Positions 1 to 8,370 of a stretch of 64,000 nucleotides of DNA are shown here, piece after piece. A program made the translations under genes and the position numbers. The DNA comes from Calothrix sp. NIES-4105 (GTDB lineage Bacteria; Cyanobacteriota; Cyanobacteriia; Cyanobacteriales; Nostocaceae). The stretch is taken from positions 9,167,717 to 9,231,716 of the forward strand of contig NZ_AP018290.1 of the NCBI RefSeq assembly GCF_002368415.1. Direction: 5' to 3'. Below the pieces are notes generated by a model that saw only the letters and a list, made by a program, of their open reading frames with translations, did not search any database and was not told where the DNA came from. Position 1 is the stretch's first letter, and the number at the start of each line of letters is the position of its first letter.

Positions 1-291
1 AAAAGCAGGTGCAAGTAATACTAAACGCTGTACACAAAGGTTCTTTTGGGCTAGATAAGCAGAAGTTAAACCACCTAGACTTGAGCCTATAAGCGTTACA
101 GGAGTACCATCACAAGGAAGCTCTTTCTCAACTTGTTTGAGTTGACGAGTGATAGTTAAGTGTGAAAAATCCCCGTTATTTAAATCAGGAATTGTTATAT
201 CAATATTTAATGAAGCGAAAAATGACTTAATGTCGCGCGCTTTCACACTCTTTGGGCTAGAAGCAAAGCCGTGTAGGTAGATGTAATACAT
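1..291 (-). CDS. YqiA/YcfP-type alpha/beta-hydrolase esterase, 3' end outside window
   Basis: The first 97 codons of a minus-strand gene start with ATG at 289-291 and run off the left edge. The translation opens MYYIYLHGFASSPKS, with the oxyanion-hole HGF motif, and near residues 69-74 has the nucleophile elbow GSSLGG (G-x-S-x-G-G). This layout, with a strand-HGF-SSPKS start, is typical of the small UPF0227/YqiA esterase family (about 190-200 residues), so roughly half the protein is present. It is a presumed cytoplasmic serine esterase of unknown substrate. The catalytic Asp and His would lie outside the window. Confidence 0.8.
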   Translation of the reverse strand, partial: MYYIYLHGFASSPKSVKARDIKSFFASLNIDITIPDLNNGDFSHLTITRQLKQVEKELPCDGTPVTLIGSSLGGLTSAYLAQKNLCVQRLVLLAPAF

Positions 292-298
292 AGTTATT

Positions 299-476
299 AG
301 TGCTGAGTGCTGAGTGAGTCGTGCTGAGTGAGTAGTTGTGAGTTATGAGTTAATATCCTAACTTCTAACTTCTAACTTCTCACTTCTCACTTCTCACTTC
401 TAACTTCTAATTCTTAACTCAGCACGACTCACTCAGCACTTTAAACTCTTTACTCAGCACTCAGCACTCAGCACTT
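299..476. repeat. Short tandem repeats flanked by inverted GTGCTGAGTGAGT arms
   Basis: The gap holds heptamer tandem units of the type TAACTTC/TCACTTC (about 359-410). On either side are runs of AGTGCTGAGTG (299-335) and their inverse ACTCAGCACTCAGCAC (416-476), so the block can fold into a long imperfect hairpin. Heptamer STRRs of this kind are characteristic of filamentous cyanobacteria. No gene is visible here. Confidence 0.8.
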
Positions 477-483
477 TTAACTC

Positions 484-1863
484 CTACCTCATTGTGACAA
501 ATTCTTCAGCTGCGGATGGGTGAATACCAACGGTCGCGTCGAAGTCTTTTTTGGTGGCGCCCATTTTGACTGCGATAGCAATACCTTGGATAATTTCGGC
601 GGCATCGTCACCTACCATATGGGCGCCTAATACTTTGTCTGTATTACTATCCACTATTAATTTCATCATTGTACGTTCTTCGGCGTTTGGTAGAGTATAG
701 TACATGGGACGAAAACGAGTTTTATAGACTTTGATGTTATCACCGTATTTACCCTTAGCTTGTTCTTCAGTTAATCCAACAGTTGCAGCTTCAGGTGTGG
801 AAAATACGGCAGTAGCAACATCATCATGACTAAATACACGTCGGTTATTACCGAATTCACTATCCGCAAAAGCACGCCCTTCACCAATTGCTACTGGAGT
901 TAGGTTGATTCTATCCGTAACATCACCGACAGCGTAAATGTTTTCTTGGGAAGTTTGGCTGTATTCATTAACGGCTATAGCATTCATTGTGCTGTAACCT
1001 GGACCTTCAATTGAACCTTGTACTAGCTCAACTCCAGCATTTTCTAATCCTAAACCCTCAACGTTAGGCGCCCGTCCCGCAGCAATTAAAAATACATCGG
1101 CATTTAATGGTGCCAAGTTTTCATCAGATAAAGTTAATTTTAACCCTTCATCTGTTTTCTCTACCTGTTTAACAATATTGTTGCGAATCAAGTTAATACC
1201 GTGATTCTTCATGCCTTCTTCAATATTGTCGCGGATATCTTCGTCAAATCCTTTTAATATTTTTTGCCCGCGCGTGATTTGTGTTACCTCACATCCTAAA
1301 CCCCGCATGATACAAGCAAACTCTGTACCAATATAACCAGCACCAATAATTGCAATATGCTTAGGTTTTTCCTTGAGGTGGAATATTTCGTTCGATGTAA
1401 TGCCGTATTCTGCAAAACCGGGCATATCTGGTTTGATCGGGCGCCCACCAACAGCGATTAGAATTTTATCAGCAGTATACTTCTTATCGCCAACTTCAAC
1501 GGTGTGAGCATCTAGTAACTTGCCTTTACCGGAAATCAATTCTACGCCAGCTTTATCCAAAAAGTTTATGTGTAACTGCGACAGGCGCCGAACTTCTTTA
1601 TCAATAGATGTAATAAAGTGTTCCCAGTCTAACTCGGCATCCCCAACCTTCCAACCATAACCTTGTGCTTCTTTAAATATCGCAGGAAAATGCGAAGCGT
1701 AAACCATCAGCTTCTTTGGAACACAACCGCGAATTACACATGTACCACCAACTAAGTCATTTTCAGCGATTGCCACTTTAGCACCGTAGCTTGCCGCGCG
1801 CTTGGAAGCTGCTAAACCACCTGAACCGGCGCCAATAACGAACAAATCATAATCGTATGCCAT
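484..1863 (-). CDS. gor: Glutathione reductase (first of two tandem copies)
   Basis: A 459-residue pyridine-nucleotide disulfide oxidoreductase, predicted to reduce oxidised glutathione with NADPH in the cytoplasm. The FAD-binding GAGSGG lies at residues 11-16. The redox pair is Cys42/Cys47 in GTCVIRGC, followed by VPKKL. The NAD(P)-binding IGAGYIG lies near residue 175. The C-terminal interface carries HPSAAEE with the catalytic His-Glu. The GTC-x-x-RGC form rather than GTCVNVGC is the cyanobacterial/plant glutathione reductase type. It lies 121 bp downstream of a second, similar gene on the same strand. The two could be co-transcribed, although a hairpin sits between them. Confidence 0.93.
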   Translation of the reverse strand: MAYDYDLFVIGAGSGGLAASKRAASYGAKVAIAENDLVGGTCVIRGCVPKKLMVYASHFPAIFKEAQGYGWKVGDAELDWEHFITSIDKEVRRLSQLHINFLDKAGVELISGKGKLLDAHTVEVGDKKYTADKILIAVGGRPIKPDMPGFAEYGITSNEIFHLKEKPKHIAIIGAGYIGTEFACIMRGLGCEVTQITRGQKILKGFDEDIRDNIEEGMKNHGINLIRNNIVKQVEKTDEGLKLTLSDENLAPLNADVFLIAAGRAPNVEGLGLENAGVELVQGSIEGPGYSTMNAIAVNEYSQTSQENIYAVGDVTDRINLTPVAIGEGRAFADSEFGNNRRVFSHDDVATAVFSTPEAATVGLTEEQAKGKYGDNIKVYKTRFRPMYYTLPNAEERTMMKLIVDSNTDKVLGAHMVGDDAAEIIQGIAIAVKMGATKKDFDATVGIHPSAAEEFVTMR

Positions 1864-1951
1864 ATTACAACTTCCCGTACATAAAACTTAATACTAGTTT
1901 AATAAAGTATAGAAGCAGTGAATAAGTAAATTAACATCTATATATATAAGC

Positions 1952-1970
1952 GCAGGGCCAGAAGGCCTGC
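1952..1970. terminator. Hairpin between the two reductase genes
   Basis: GCAGGGCC-AGA-AGGCCTGC forms a strong stem with one bulged G in the gap between the tandem reductase genes. It could attenuate or terminate transcription from the upstream copy, or be a member of the GCCTGC-type dispersed hairpins seen elsewhere in the window. No clear T-run follows on the minus strand. Confidence 0.35.
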
Positions 1971-1984
1971 ACTACTAATATCTA

Positions 1985-3331
1985 TTAAAGCGTCATGAAT
2001 TCTTCGGCAGTTGTTGGGTGAATACCAATAGTATCATCTAAGTCTTGCTTGGTAATACCCTTTCTAATGGCTACACCCAAACTTTGAATGATATCCGCAG
2101 CATGTTCCCCAACCATATGGGCGCCTAAAACTCGTTGATTTTCACTTTGTACAATGATTTTCATCATCGCTTTCTCTTCAGTGCCACCAAATTGTGAGAA
2201 CAACGGTTTAAACTCGGTGCTAAAACATTCAACACCATCATCACCAAATTCGGAGCGCGCTTGCTTTTCTGTCATTCCAAAACTTGCACCTTCGGGACGT
2301 GAGAACACCGCAGTCGGGACTTCTGAGTAGTTTACTGTTTTGGGTGTTTTGCCAAAAACAGTTTTAGCAAAAGCTTGACCTTCTGCTTTCGCCACAGGTG
2401 TTAACTGTAAACTACTTGAACAGTCACCAACTGCGTAAATATTATCTACATTGGTGCAATTATACTCATTGACTTTGATAGTGCCTTTTTCGGCTAGTTC
2501 GACACTAACTTTTTCCAAACCTAGTTTTTCAACGTTCGGTGCCCGACCTGTTGCAACTAAAATAGTGTCAGCAGCAACAGTTGCTTGCTTATCACCTTTA
2601 ATATTTACAAGCAAGCCATCTTCACCAAGTTTAATTTGCTTTGCAGTGCTGTTGTGAAAAAATCTAATTCCTCGGTTAGCCAAACCTTGCTGAATACGAC
2701 TGCGAACATCATCATCAAACCCTGATAATATCAGTTCATCGTTATTAATAACGGTAACTTTACATCCCAAAGCGTTCATCATACTGGCAAACTCTATGCC
2801 AATATAACCACCACCAATAACTACAAAGCGCTTGGGTAGGTAAGGTAAATGAAACATCTCGCGCGATGTTATCGCAAATTCAATACCAGGAATATCTGGT
2901 AAATTCGGGCGCCCGCCAACAGCGATTAAAATCTTATCAGCCGTAATTTTACGCCCATCTAATTCTAAGGTGTGGTTATCAACAAAGGTCGCATATCCCT
3001 TTATTAAATCCACTCCTGCTTTTTGTAGCTGTTTTGAAAACGAGTCGTTAAGACTTTCAAGATGCTTATCTACAGATTTTGTAAACCGAGTCCAGTCAAA
3101 ATAATTATCGCACTCAGTCCATCCATAACGGTGTGCCATTTGCTTTTGTAGTGCAAAATCAGCAGCATAAACAATCAGTTTTTTGGGAATGCAGCCACGA
3201 TTAACACAAGTACCGCCTAAAGCTTCGTGTTCTGCTATACCAACACGGGCACCGTAGCTGGCGGCTGCTTTGGCTGCTGCTAGTCCTCCTGAACCAGCAC
3301 CAATTACAAACAAGTCGTAGTCAAAAGTCAT
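1985..3331 (-). CDS. gor: Glutathione reductase paralogue (second tandem copy)
   Basis: A 448-residue flavoprotein disulfide reductase collinear with the neighbouring 459-residue enzyme. GAGSGG is at residues 11-16, the redox cysteines at 42 and 47 (GTCVNRGC, then IPKKL), IGGGYIGIEF in the NADPH domain, and HPTTAEE at the C-terminus. It is clearly diverged along its whole length, so the duplication is not recent. Both copies keep every catalytic residue, which argues for two working enzymes. Whether the second copy prefers glutathione or another disulfide cannot be told from sequence. Confidence 0.9.
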   Translation of the reverse strand: MTFDYDLFVIGAGSGGLAAAKAAASYGARVGIAEHEALGGTCVNRGCIPKKLIVYAADFALQKQMAHRYGWTECDNYFDWTRFTKSVDKHLESLNDSFSKQLQKAGVDLIKGYATFVDNHTLELDGRKITADKILIAVGGRPNLPDIPGIEFAITSREMFHLPYLPKRFVVIGGGYIGIEFASMMNALGCKVTVINNDELILSGFDDDVRSRIQQGLANRGIRFFHNSTAKQIKLGEDGLLVNIKGDKQATVAADTILVATGRAPNVEKLGLEKVSVELAEKGTIKVNEYNCTNVDNIYAVGDCSSSLQLTPVAKAEGQAFAKTVFGKTPKTVNYSEVPTAVFSRPEGASFGMTEKQARSEFGDDGVECFSTEFKPLFSQFGGTEEKAMMKIIVQSENQRVLGAHMVGEHAADIIQSLGVAIRKGITKQDLDDTIGIHPTTAEEFMTL

Positions 3332-3690
3332 GGCTGTAGAGAGATGATGGCATTTCCTTCTATCTTTACAAATCTTTACGTTTTTGACATCTATCTCGAA
3401 CGTTTATTTGTAGTCAGATGAATAGAAATCTAGCTAAGGATATAGATTGTAAACTCTAACACAGGCGCCTCACACCGTGGCACATCTGAGACAGATGTGC
3501 AGTAATTATTACTTTATTTATTAATTAGTAAGTATTTATCGCAAAAAAACCGCTGTTTTATATGATGAGTGTGTGTTACAAGGACTATTTTGATACATTA
3601 TCCTATATGTAAGCACATTAATTCCTAGAGGATAAGTAGGCGCCAATCTTTCTCTCCTCTGTGTTCTCTGCGGATCTGTGGTAAAAATAA
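3332..3690. repeat. Gene-free gap with a repeated ACATCTGAGACAGAT dyad
   Basis: No gene is visible. A 21-bp dyad GCACATCT-GAGAC-AGATGTGC lies at 3480-3500. A near-identical copy with one arm mismatch lies at 3702-3722, overlapping the 3' end of the next gene. A TCTCCTCTGTGTTCTCTGCG-like dispersed repeat lies at about 3651-3672. The function of these elements is unknown. Confidence 0.6.
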
Positions 3691-4339
3691 TTACACTCTA
3701 TGCACATCTGAGACAGATATGCTACAAGTTAGGCGCTTTAATATTTTCAGCACATCATATAACTCATTATCCGGATTGCGAAGTTCAAAAATCCTAGAGG
3801 TAGCATACTGTGGCTGTTCACCCTGGATTAGTTTTATAAATACAAAACTTCCTCCTGTGGTAATCATCCCAAAACTAGGTTGATTTCGGTAAGGATTTGC
3901 TAACATATAAGCTAAAATCTGTGCCAAACCTGCTTCTCCACTCGAAAGCTGCTTGTTTACATTCAATCACCATGAGCCAAAACTGCTCTTTTAAAACCAG
4001 GACATCTAAACTTCCCTTGATAATTGTATCTTCATCAAGAGCGGAAATTTCACTCTTACTTTCGGACTTGACGTAGTACGGGGAAAGGTAAAAATCACCA
4101 ATAAATAAAAGAGGGTCTAGCACTGCCATTTTTACAATGTTTTCGAGAAAAGGCGGATATCTAAGTAAATTAAAATATCCAGCTTGTATTTTATCTAGCT
4201 GCTGTTTTTCTAATTCAGTCAGTTCTGGTAAATTTTCTTGCCATTCACGAAAAAATTCTTTATCTCTTGTGAGTTTAATGTTAAATAAGGTTTCTAATTT
4301 TAGTAATGTAATATCTCTTGGCTGTATTGTTTTTACCAT
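3691..4339 (-). pseudogene. Cyanobacterial restriction endonuclease subunit R-like protein, frameshifted
   Basis: Two overlapping reading frames make one protein of about 210 residues. The first encodes the N-terminal part ending in the nuclease-like core GSLDVLVL...VIECKQ, with the D...E-x-K arrangement of PD-(D/E)XK enzymes. The second continues with EAGLAQILAYMLANP...FGMITTGGSFVFIKL. The break lies at about 3935-3950 and is explained by one extra base. From memory of the family, this matches the small proteins widespread in cyanobacteria that are annotated 'restriction endonuclease subunit R' but lack the helicase. It may be a true pseudogene or a sequencing error. It has no methylase or specificity partner nearby. 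Confidence 0.75.
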
Positions 4340-4405
4340 ATTGCACTATTCTGGTTATTTGTATAAGTTATATACGCATTATTATATAAATATCTTAGCC
4401 TAAAT

Positions 4406-4430
4406 GTAGAGACGTGATATATCACGTCTC
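4406..4430. repeat. GTAGAGACG palindrome, copy 1
   Basis: A perfect 22-bp palindrome, GAGACGTGATATATCACGTCTC, at 4409-4430 preceded by GTA. It is one of four members of the same dispersed family in this window (others at 22115, 45240 and 49006), each in an intergenic gap close to gene ends. Confidence 0.75.
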
Positions 4431-4445
4431 AATGTTTGAGTAATG

Positions 4446-4480
4446 AACCACAAAGGCACAAAGGACACAAAGGAAGAAAG
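4446..4480. repeat. ACCACAAAGGCACAAAGG dispersed repeat upstream of the CoiA-like gene
   Basis: A purine-rich element with repeated CACAAAGGA units. Near-copies occur at 21910-21936 (hairpin partner) and 25399-25440. When translated it gives the meaningless prefix MNHKGTKDTKEE, so an upstream ATG at 4443 should not be taken as the start of the following gene. Confidence 0.7.
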
Positions 4481-4499
4481 AAAGAAGGGGAAATTTATT

Positions 4500-5438
4500 A
4501 TGTGGTTGAATTATGGTGTGGATAATTCAGGTATTTTAGTATATATTGAGGATGTGTGTAGCGGTAAGTCTAGGCTTAAATGTCCTTATTGTAGTGGCAC
4601 CTTGACTGCTAAAAAGGGTAAGAAGAAGTCACATCATTTTGCCCATACTGATGAGACTTGTCGCTCTGTTGCTAATCAAGAATTTCCTGTTTTACCTTTT
4701 TACGATAGCTTTAATATTCAGTTATCTGGTAAGGATTTGAAGTTACTTAAGTTGTTATGGAATGAGTATGGTTCTAGAAATTATGCAGTAAGTTCGCAGT
4801 TGCTTACTCCTGGTTTATTAAAGTCAGGATTATTAAATAAGAATGTTTATATTGTTCCACCTGGGTATGAGTTTAATGATTTAGGTAAGATACCCGTTGG
4901 CGCGTTAGACTTAGCGTTATTCAATTCGGTGCAGGAACCTTTAATACTTAAGAAGCTTTTAAAATTGGAGTTGGCTGTTGAACATGCGACTTTTAAGAAA
5001 ACTTCTGATTTGTCAACTCGAATTATTGATTTACAATTATACCGAGCGCAGTTGAGACGAATTTTATCGTGTACGCTGTATTTTTTGGAAATTCAGACTG
5101 ATAAAGAATTATTCTATAAAGTTGGTGTGACTGGGCGCCATATTCAAAAGCGTCTCAAAGAAGTAGAAATAGATTTGGTTGCACATTATAAGACAATTAA
5201 GATAGAGGTATTAGGCGCCTGGGAAAATAGGGGAAATATTGAAAAGTATTTTAAGCACCGCTACCAAAGTTTTAATTATCCAATTGGCAGTTTGACGGAG
5301 TACTATAAATTTAGTAGCGATAACGTCAAAACTGTAATGGACGATTTGCAACAAATTCAACCGAAACAACTTACTCAAACCGAGTTAGATATATTAGCAG
5401 AAGAACAATACCAAATCAAAGTGCTGATTAATCGCTAG
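4500..5438 (+). CDS. CoiA-like zinc-ribbon protein with C-terminal GIY-YIG (T5orf172-type) domain
   Basis: A 312-residue protein starting MWLNYGVDNSG. Residues about 20-60 contain CPYCSGTLTAKKGKKKSHHFAH, a zinc-ribbon and HFAH element like that of competence/CoiA-type nucleases. The last third (TLYFLEIQ...FYKVGVTGR...RLKEVE...GNIEKYFKHRY) has the layout of a GIY-YIG/T5orf172 nuclease domain. The ATG at 4500 is preferred because the region upstream is a dispersed repeat. The coding end overlaps the convergent neighbour by 4 bp. The protein is plausibly nucleic-acid processing or mobile-element/defence related. Its exact function is not known. Confidence 0.7.
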   Translation: MWLNYGVDNSGILVYIEDVCSGKSRLKCPYCSGTLTAKKGKKKSHHFAHTDETCRSVANQEFPVLPFYDSFNIQLSGKDLKLLKLLWNEYGSRNYAVSSQLLTPGLLKSGLLNKNVYIVPPGYEFNDLGKIPVGALDLALFNSVQEPLILKKLLKLELAVEHATFKKTSDLSTRIIDLQLYRAQLRRILSCTLYFLEIQTDKELFYKVGVTGRHIQKRLKEVEIDLVAHYKTIKIEVLGAWENRGNIEKYFKHRYQSFNYPIGSLTEYYKFSSDNVKTVMDDLQQIQPKQLTQTELDILAEEQYQIKVLINR

Positions 5439-5890
5439 ATTATACTAGCTTCTGCGGTATTAATTTCAACACAAACATGACTTCCATACTTAATGTCAGG
5501 TATCGGTAATGCAATAATTTCCATAACCGAGGGGTTCTGAAAGTGATTGATTTTAGTTTCTGGATGCGGGTAGTATATGAGCGCATCATATTTACTACCG
5601 TTAAAGATTATTTGACAGTGTGAGAAAGAAAAGTCTTCTGTATCATGTTCAGGCGACCACTTAACATTTCTAAATGTATATTGTGGATTATTTAGCTTAA
5701 ACTCTTTAGGGCTAATCGATATATTTAAAGTACCTAGGTAGTATTTGCTTATATCAAGTCCTAAATCCTTAAAAAAAGGTAGCTGCATCTCTAAAGTCCC
5801 TCTGGGGTAAGGACTATTGTTTGATTTCCCGGAAGCTACTTGATATCCTGATGTGACTACTCCCTCAACAGTTGCCCAGTCTTGACTCAT
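5435..5890 (-). CDS. Conserved hypothetical protein, possible riboflavin-kinase-like beta-barrel
   Basis: A 151-residue protein without signal peptide or membrane segment. The pattern VEGVVTSGYQVASG...YPRGTLEMQLPFFKDLGLDISKYYLGTLNISI resembles the beta-barrel of archaeal CTP-dependent riboflavin kinases (G-x-V-x-SG-x-G ... LG ... GTLN-x-x). The family link is by motif memory only, so an enzymatic role is speculative. The gene is convergent with the CoiA-like gene and divergent from the DUF4112 gene, so it is likely a single transcription unit. Confidence 0.55.
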   Translation of the reverse strand: MSQDWATVEGVVTSGYQVASGKSNNSPYPRGTLEMQLPFFKDLGLDISKYYLGTLNISISPKEFKLNNPQYTFRNVKWSPEHDTEDFSFSHCQIIFNGSKYDALIYYPHPETKINHFQNPSVMEIIALPIPDIKYGSHVCVEINTAEASII

Positions 5891-5927
5891 AATTTGTATA
5901 ACTAAATCTTTAAACTTATCTTATTAT

Positions 5928-6410
5928 ATGCATGATACAAATGCGAAACTCGCTAAACTGCAAAGCCTACGTAAACTAAGTGATTTATGGGACCGTTCGT
6001 TAGGCGTTCCCGGCACAAGTTTTAAAGTTGGACTAGAGTCACTTGTGGGGTTATTACCTGTAGGTGGAGATTTTATTGGTATTTTAATGTCTGTATATAT
6101 TGTTTTTCAGGCGATTCAATTTAAGCTGCCTAAAACAGTACTAGCAAAAATGATATTTAATATAGTAATTGATGGCGCCGTTGGTTCGATACCAATACTA
6201 GGGGATATATTTGATACAACATGGAAAGCTAATACTAAAAACGTAAATTTGCTAGAAGCGCATGTGCGTGAACCAGTTAAAAGCCGTCAAAAAGATGAAT
6301 GGTTTATTAATATAGTCCTAGTTGTTTTAGTATTAATTTTAATTGGGATAATTGCTTTGTTTGGTTTTGGAATATGGCTAGCAGTAAGATTTTTTGGTGG
6401 TAATCAGTAA
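5928..6410 (+). CDS. DUF4112 membrane protein
   Basis: A 160-residue protein matching DUF4112: GLESLVGLLPVGGDFIG, a central hydrophobic stretch, and GSIPILGDIFDTTWKANTKN, the highly conserved GD-x-FD-x-x-x-KAN signature. A strongly hydrophobic helix at about residues 124-150 anchors the C-terminus. The family is common in cyanobacteria and has no defined function. No strong ribosome-binding site is visible before the ATG at 5928. Confidence 0.85.
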   Translation: MHDTNAKLAKLQSLRKLSDLWDRSLGVPGTSFKVGLESLVGLLPVGGDFIGILMSVYIVFQAIQFKLPKTVLAKMIFNIVIDGAVGSIPILGDIFDTTWKANTKNVNLLEAHVREPVKSRQKDEWFINIVLVVLVLILIGIIALFGFGIWLAVRFFGGNQ

Positions 6411-6505
6411 TAATAATCCCCCCCTAACCCCCCCTTAATAAGGGGGGGAACAAGAACGCTCCTCTTCCCCCCCCTTACTAAGGGGGGTAGGGGGGATTTC
6501 AACTT
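6411..6505. repeat. C-rich/G-rich dispersed inverted repeat (CCCCCCTAACCCCCC type), copy 1
   Basis: Runs of CCCCCCCTAACCCCCCC are followed by TTAATAAGGGGGGG, a short AACAAGAACGC spacer, and a second C-run/G-run pair ending GGGGGTAGGGGGGATT. It can fold into a double hairpin. Related copies lie at about 21803-21820/22005-22025, 31011-31040 and 46151-46236. This is a dispersed cyanobacterial intergenic repeat, here just downstream of the DUF4112 gene. Confidence 0.8.
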
Positions 6506-6601
6506 GTTATTTGCGGCTATTGATTACACTATTGCACAAAAGTAAAATAATGGTTGACTATACAGATATTATCAGCATATTAACTATACGGATAATTTCA
6601 C

Positions 6602-7252
6602 ATGGTATCAGTTCCCTCTAATCCGAAAATTTATCACATCACCCATATAGACAATTTGCCGAGTATTGCAGCAAGCATGGAGCTAGTTTCAGACGCGAAG
6701 CGTATTGCAAGTGGACTCTTATGCTCACTTGTAGGAATGTCCACCATTAAGCGGCGCCGACTGGACGAAATAGAAGTTTTATGTCATCCAGGAACAAAGG
6801 TTGGGCAGTATGTGCCGTTTTACTTTTGCCCGCGTTCAATCATGCTCTACATTTTACACAAAGCAAATCATCCAGAATTAAGTTACAAAGGCGGGCAAGT
6901 ACCTATTGTTCATCTTGAAGCCGATTTTTATACAGTTGTAAATTGGGCAAATACAGAAGGAGTGCGTTGGGCTTTTAGTAACGGCAATGCGGGTGCTTAC
7001 ATAACCAACTTTTATAAAGAAACAGCGGATATCATCTACCTTGATTGGTCTGCTATACAATCCAATGATTTTAGTGATAATAAAGTCAAAGAAGCTAAAC
7101 AAGCAGAGTTTCTAATGTTTGATACCTTCCCGTGGACACTTGTTGAAAAAATTGGGACAATTAATAATACAATAGCATTAAGGGTTCAAGCAACTTTGGC
7201 AAATGTTGGGCATCAACCCCTTATTGTTGCAGAACCTAGTTGGTATTTTTAA
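6602..7252 (+). CDS. darT: DarT-type DNA thymidine ADP-ribosyltransferase toxin
   Basis: A 216-residue toxin of the DarT/DUF4433 family, which attaches ADP-ribose from NAD+ to thymidine in single-stranded DNA. Visible signatures are the N-terminal KIYHITHIDNLPSI (NAD-contact His), VPFYFCPRSIMLYIL, GGQVPIVHLE, and KQAEFLMFDTFPW carrying the catalytic Glu near residue 172. The length is right for the family (about 200-220). It is immediately followed by a macro-domain antitoxin gene, forming a classic DarTG pair. It is likely a phage-defence or addiction module. The upstream gap contains a repeated ACTATACGGAT-like element (about 6555-6597) that might be an operator. Confidence 0.92.
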   Translation: MVSVPSNPKIYHITHIDNLPSIAASMELVSDAKRIASGLLCSLVGMSTIKRRRLDEIEVLCHPGTKVGQYVPFYFCPRSIMLYILHKANHPELSYKGGQVPIVHLEADFYTVVNWANTEGVRWAFSNGNAGAYITNFYKETADIIYLDWSAIQSNDFSDNKVKEAKQAEFLMFDTFPWTLVEKIGTINNTIALRVQATLANVGHQPLIVAEPSWYF

Positions 7253-7270
7253 GTGGAGATGCGACAGCCT

Positions 7271-8308
7271 ATGATTGAGCTAACTCAAGGTGATATCCTC
7301 AAAGCCGACGCTGAAGCATTGGTTAACACTGTGAATTGTGTTGGAGTTATGGGGCGTGGTATCGCACTGCAATTCAAGAAAGCTTTCGGTGAAAACTTCA
7401 AAGCTTATGAGGCTGCTTGTAAGTCTAATCAGGTAAAACCTGGCAAGATGTTTATATATAACCTGAATAGCTTATATAATCCACGTTTTATCATTAATTT
7501 TCCTACTAAACGTCATTGGAAAGGAAAAAGCCACATCGAGGATATTAAATCTGGGCTTGTAGACCTGATAGATGTTGTACACCAGCAACAAATTCGCTCG
7601 ATAGCAATTCCTCCTTTGGGCTGTGGGTTGGGTGGTTTGAACTGGTCAGAAGTGCGACCACTAATTATCGAAGCTTTCGAGTCTTTGCCAGAGGTAACTG
7701 TTCTTTTATTTGAGCCTACTGGGGCACCACAAGCTACTGTAATGGTTAAAGAGAAAAAAGTACCGAACATGACTGTTGGGCGAGCGGCTTTACTGGGACT
7801 AATGCGCCGCTACTTAGCAGCTGTTATGGACCCTACTGTAACTCTTTTGGAAGTGCATAAATTAATGTACTTTATGCAAGAAACTGGTGAACCTTTGCGT
7901 CTAAATTATCAAAAAGCGCCTTATGGACCTTATGCCGAGAATTTACGACATGTTCTCAGTCATATTGAAGGGCATTTTATCAGTGGCTATGGTGATGGAG
8001 AAGATAAACCGGATAAACCATTGGAGCTAAAGCCCCATGCTTGTCGAGCCGCTGAAGCATTTTTAGCACAGTATGAGGCAACTCAGCAAAGATTTTACCG
8101 TGTTGCGAATATTATAAAAGGATTTGAAACTAGCTTCGGTATGGAGTTGTTGTCTACTGTGCATTGGGTTGCAACTCGCGAAGAAGCGACTACGGTATCT
8201 GAGGCTGTTACGAAGGTTCATGCTTGGAGTAAACGCAAACAAATGTTTGAACCCTGTCATATTGGTTTAGCATGGGAGCGACTGCACAATGAGGGGTGGA
8301 TAGCTTAA
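7271..8308 (+). CDS. darG: DarG macro-domain antitoxin (DNA ADP-ribosylglycohydrolase)
   Basis: A 345-residue antitoxin. The N-terminal macro domain (about residues 1-155) begins MIELTQGDILKADAEALVNTVNCVGVMGRGIALQFK and contains PPLGCGLGGL; it removes ADP-ribose from DNA. The C-terminal half (GRAALLGLMRRYLAA...LHKLMYFMQETGEPLRLNYQKAPYGPYAENLRHVL) is the DarT-binding part typical of full-length DarG. The start at ATG 7271 was chosen because the family begins directly with this strand and GGAG lies at 7255-7258. A GTG at 7253, abutting the toxin stop, is the alternative. It is co-transcribed with darT. Confidence 0.92.
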   Translation: MIELTQGDILKADAEALVNTVNCVGVMGRGIALQFKKAFGENFKAYEAACKSNQVKPGKMFIYNLNSLYNPRFIINFPTKRHWKGKSHIEDIKSGLVDLIDVVHQQQIRSIAIPPLGCGLGGLNWSEVRPLIIEAFESLPEVTVLLFEPTGAPQATVMVKEKKVPNMTVGRAALLGLMRRYLAAVMDPTVTLLEVHKLMYFMQETGEPLRLNYQKAPYGPYAENLRHVLSHIEGHFISGYGDGEDKPDKPLELKPHACRAAEAFLAQYEATQQRFYRVANIIKGFETSFGMELLSTVHWVATREEATTVSEAVTKVHAWSKRKQMFEPCHIGLAWERLHNEGWIA

Positions 8309-8370
8309 TCTCATGATACCTCGTGCTGTCAGAAATAGTAAGTAGGGCTATGCCTCACATACGTAATAAA

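Noticed and set aside
4443-4499. Extended N-terminus MNHKGTKDTKEE for the CoiA-like protein
   Set aside because: The codons are a dispersed AACCACAAAGG repeat; the same artefact occurs before the RND permease.
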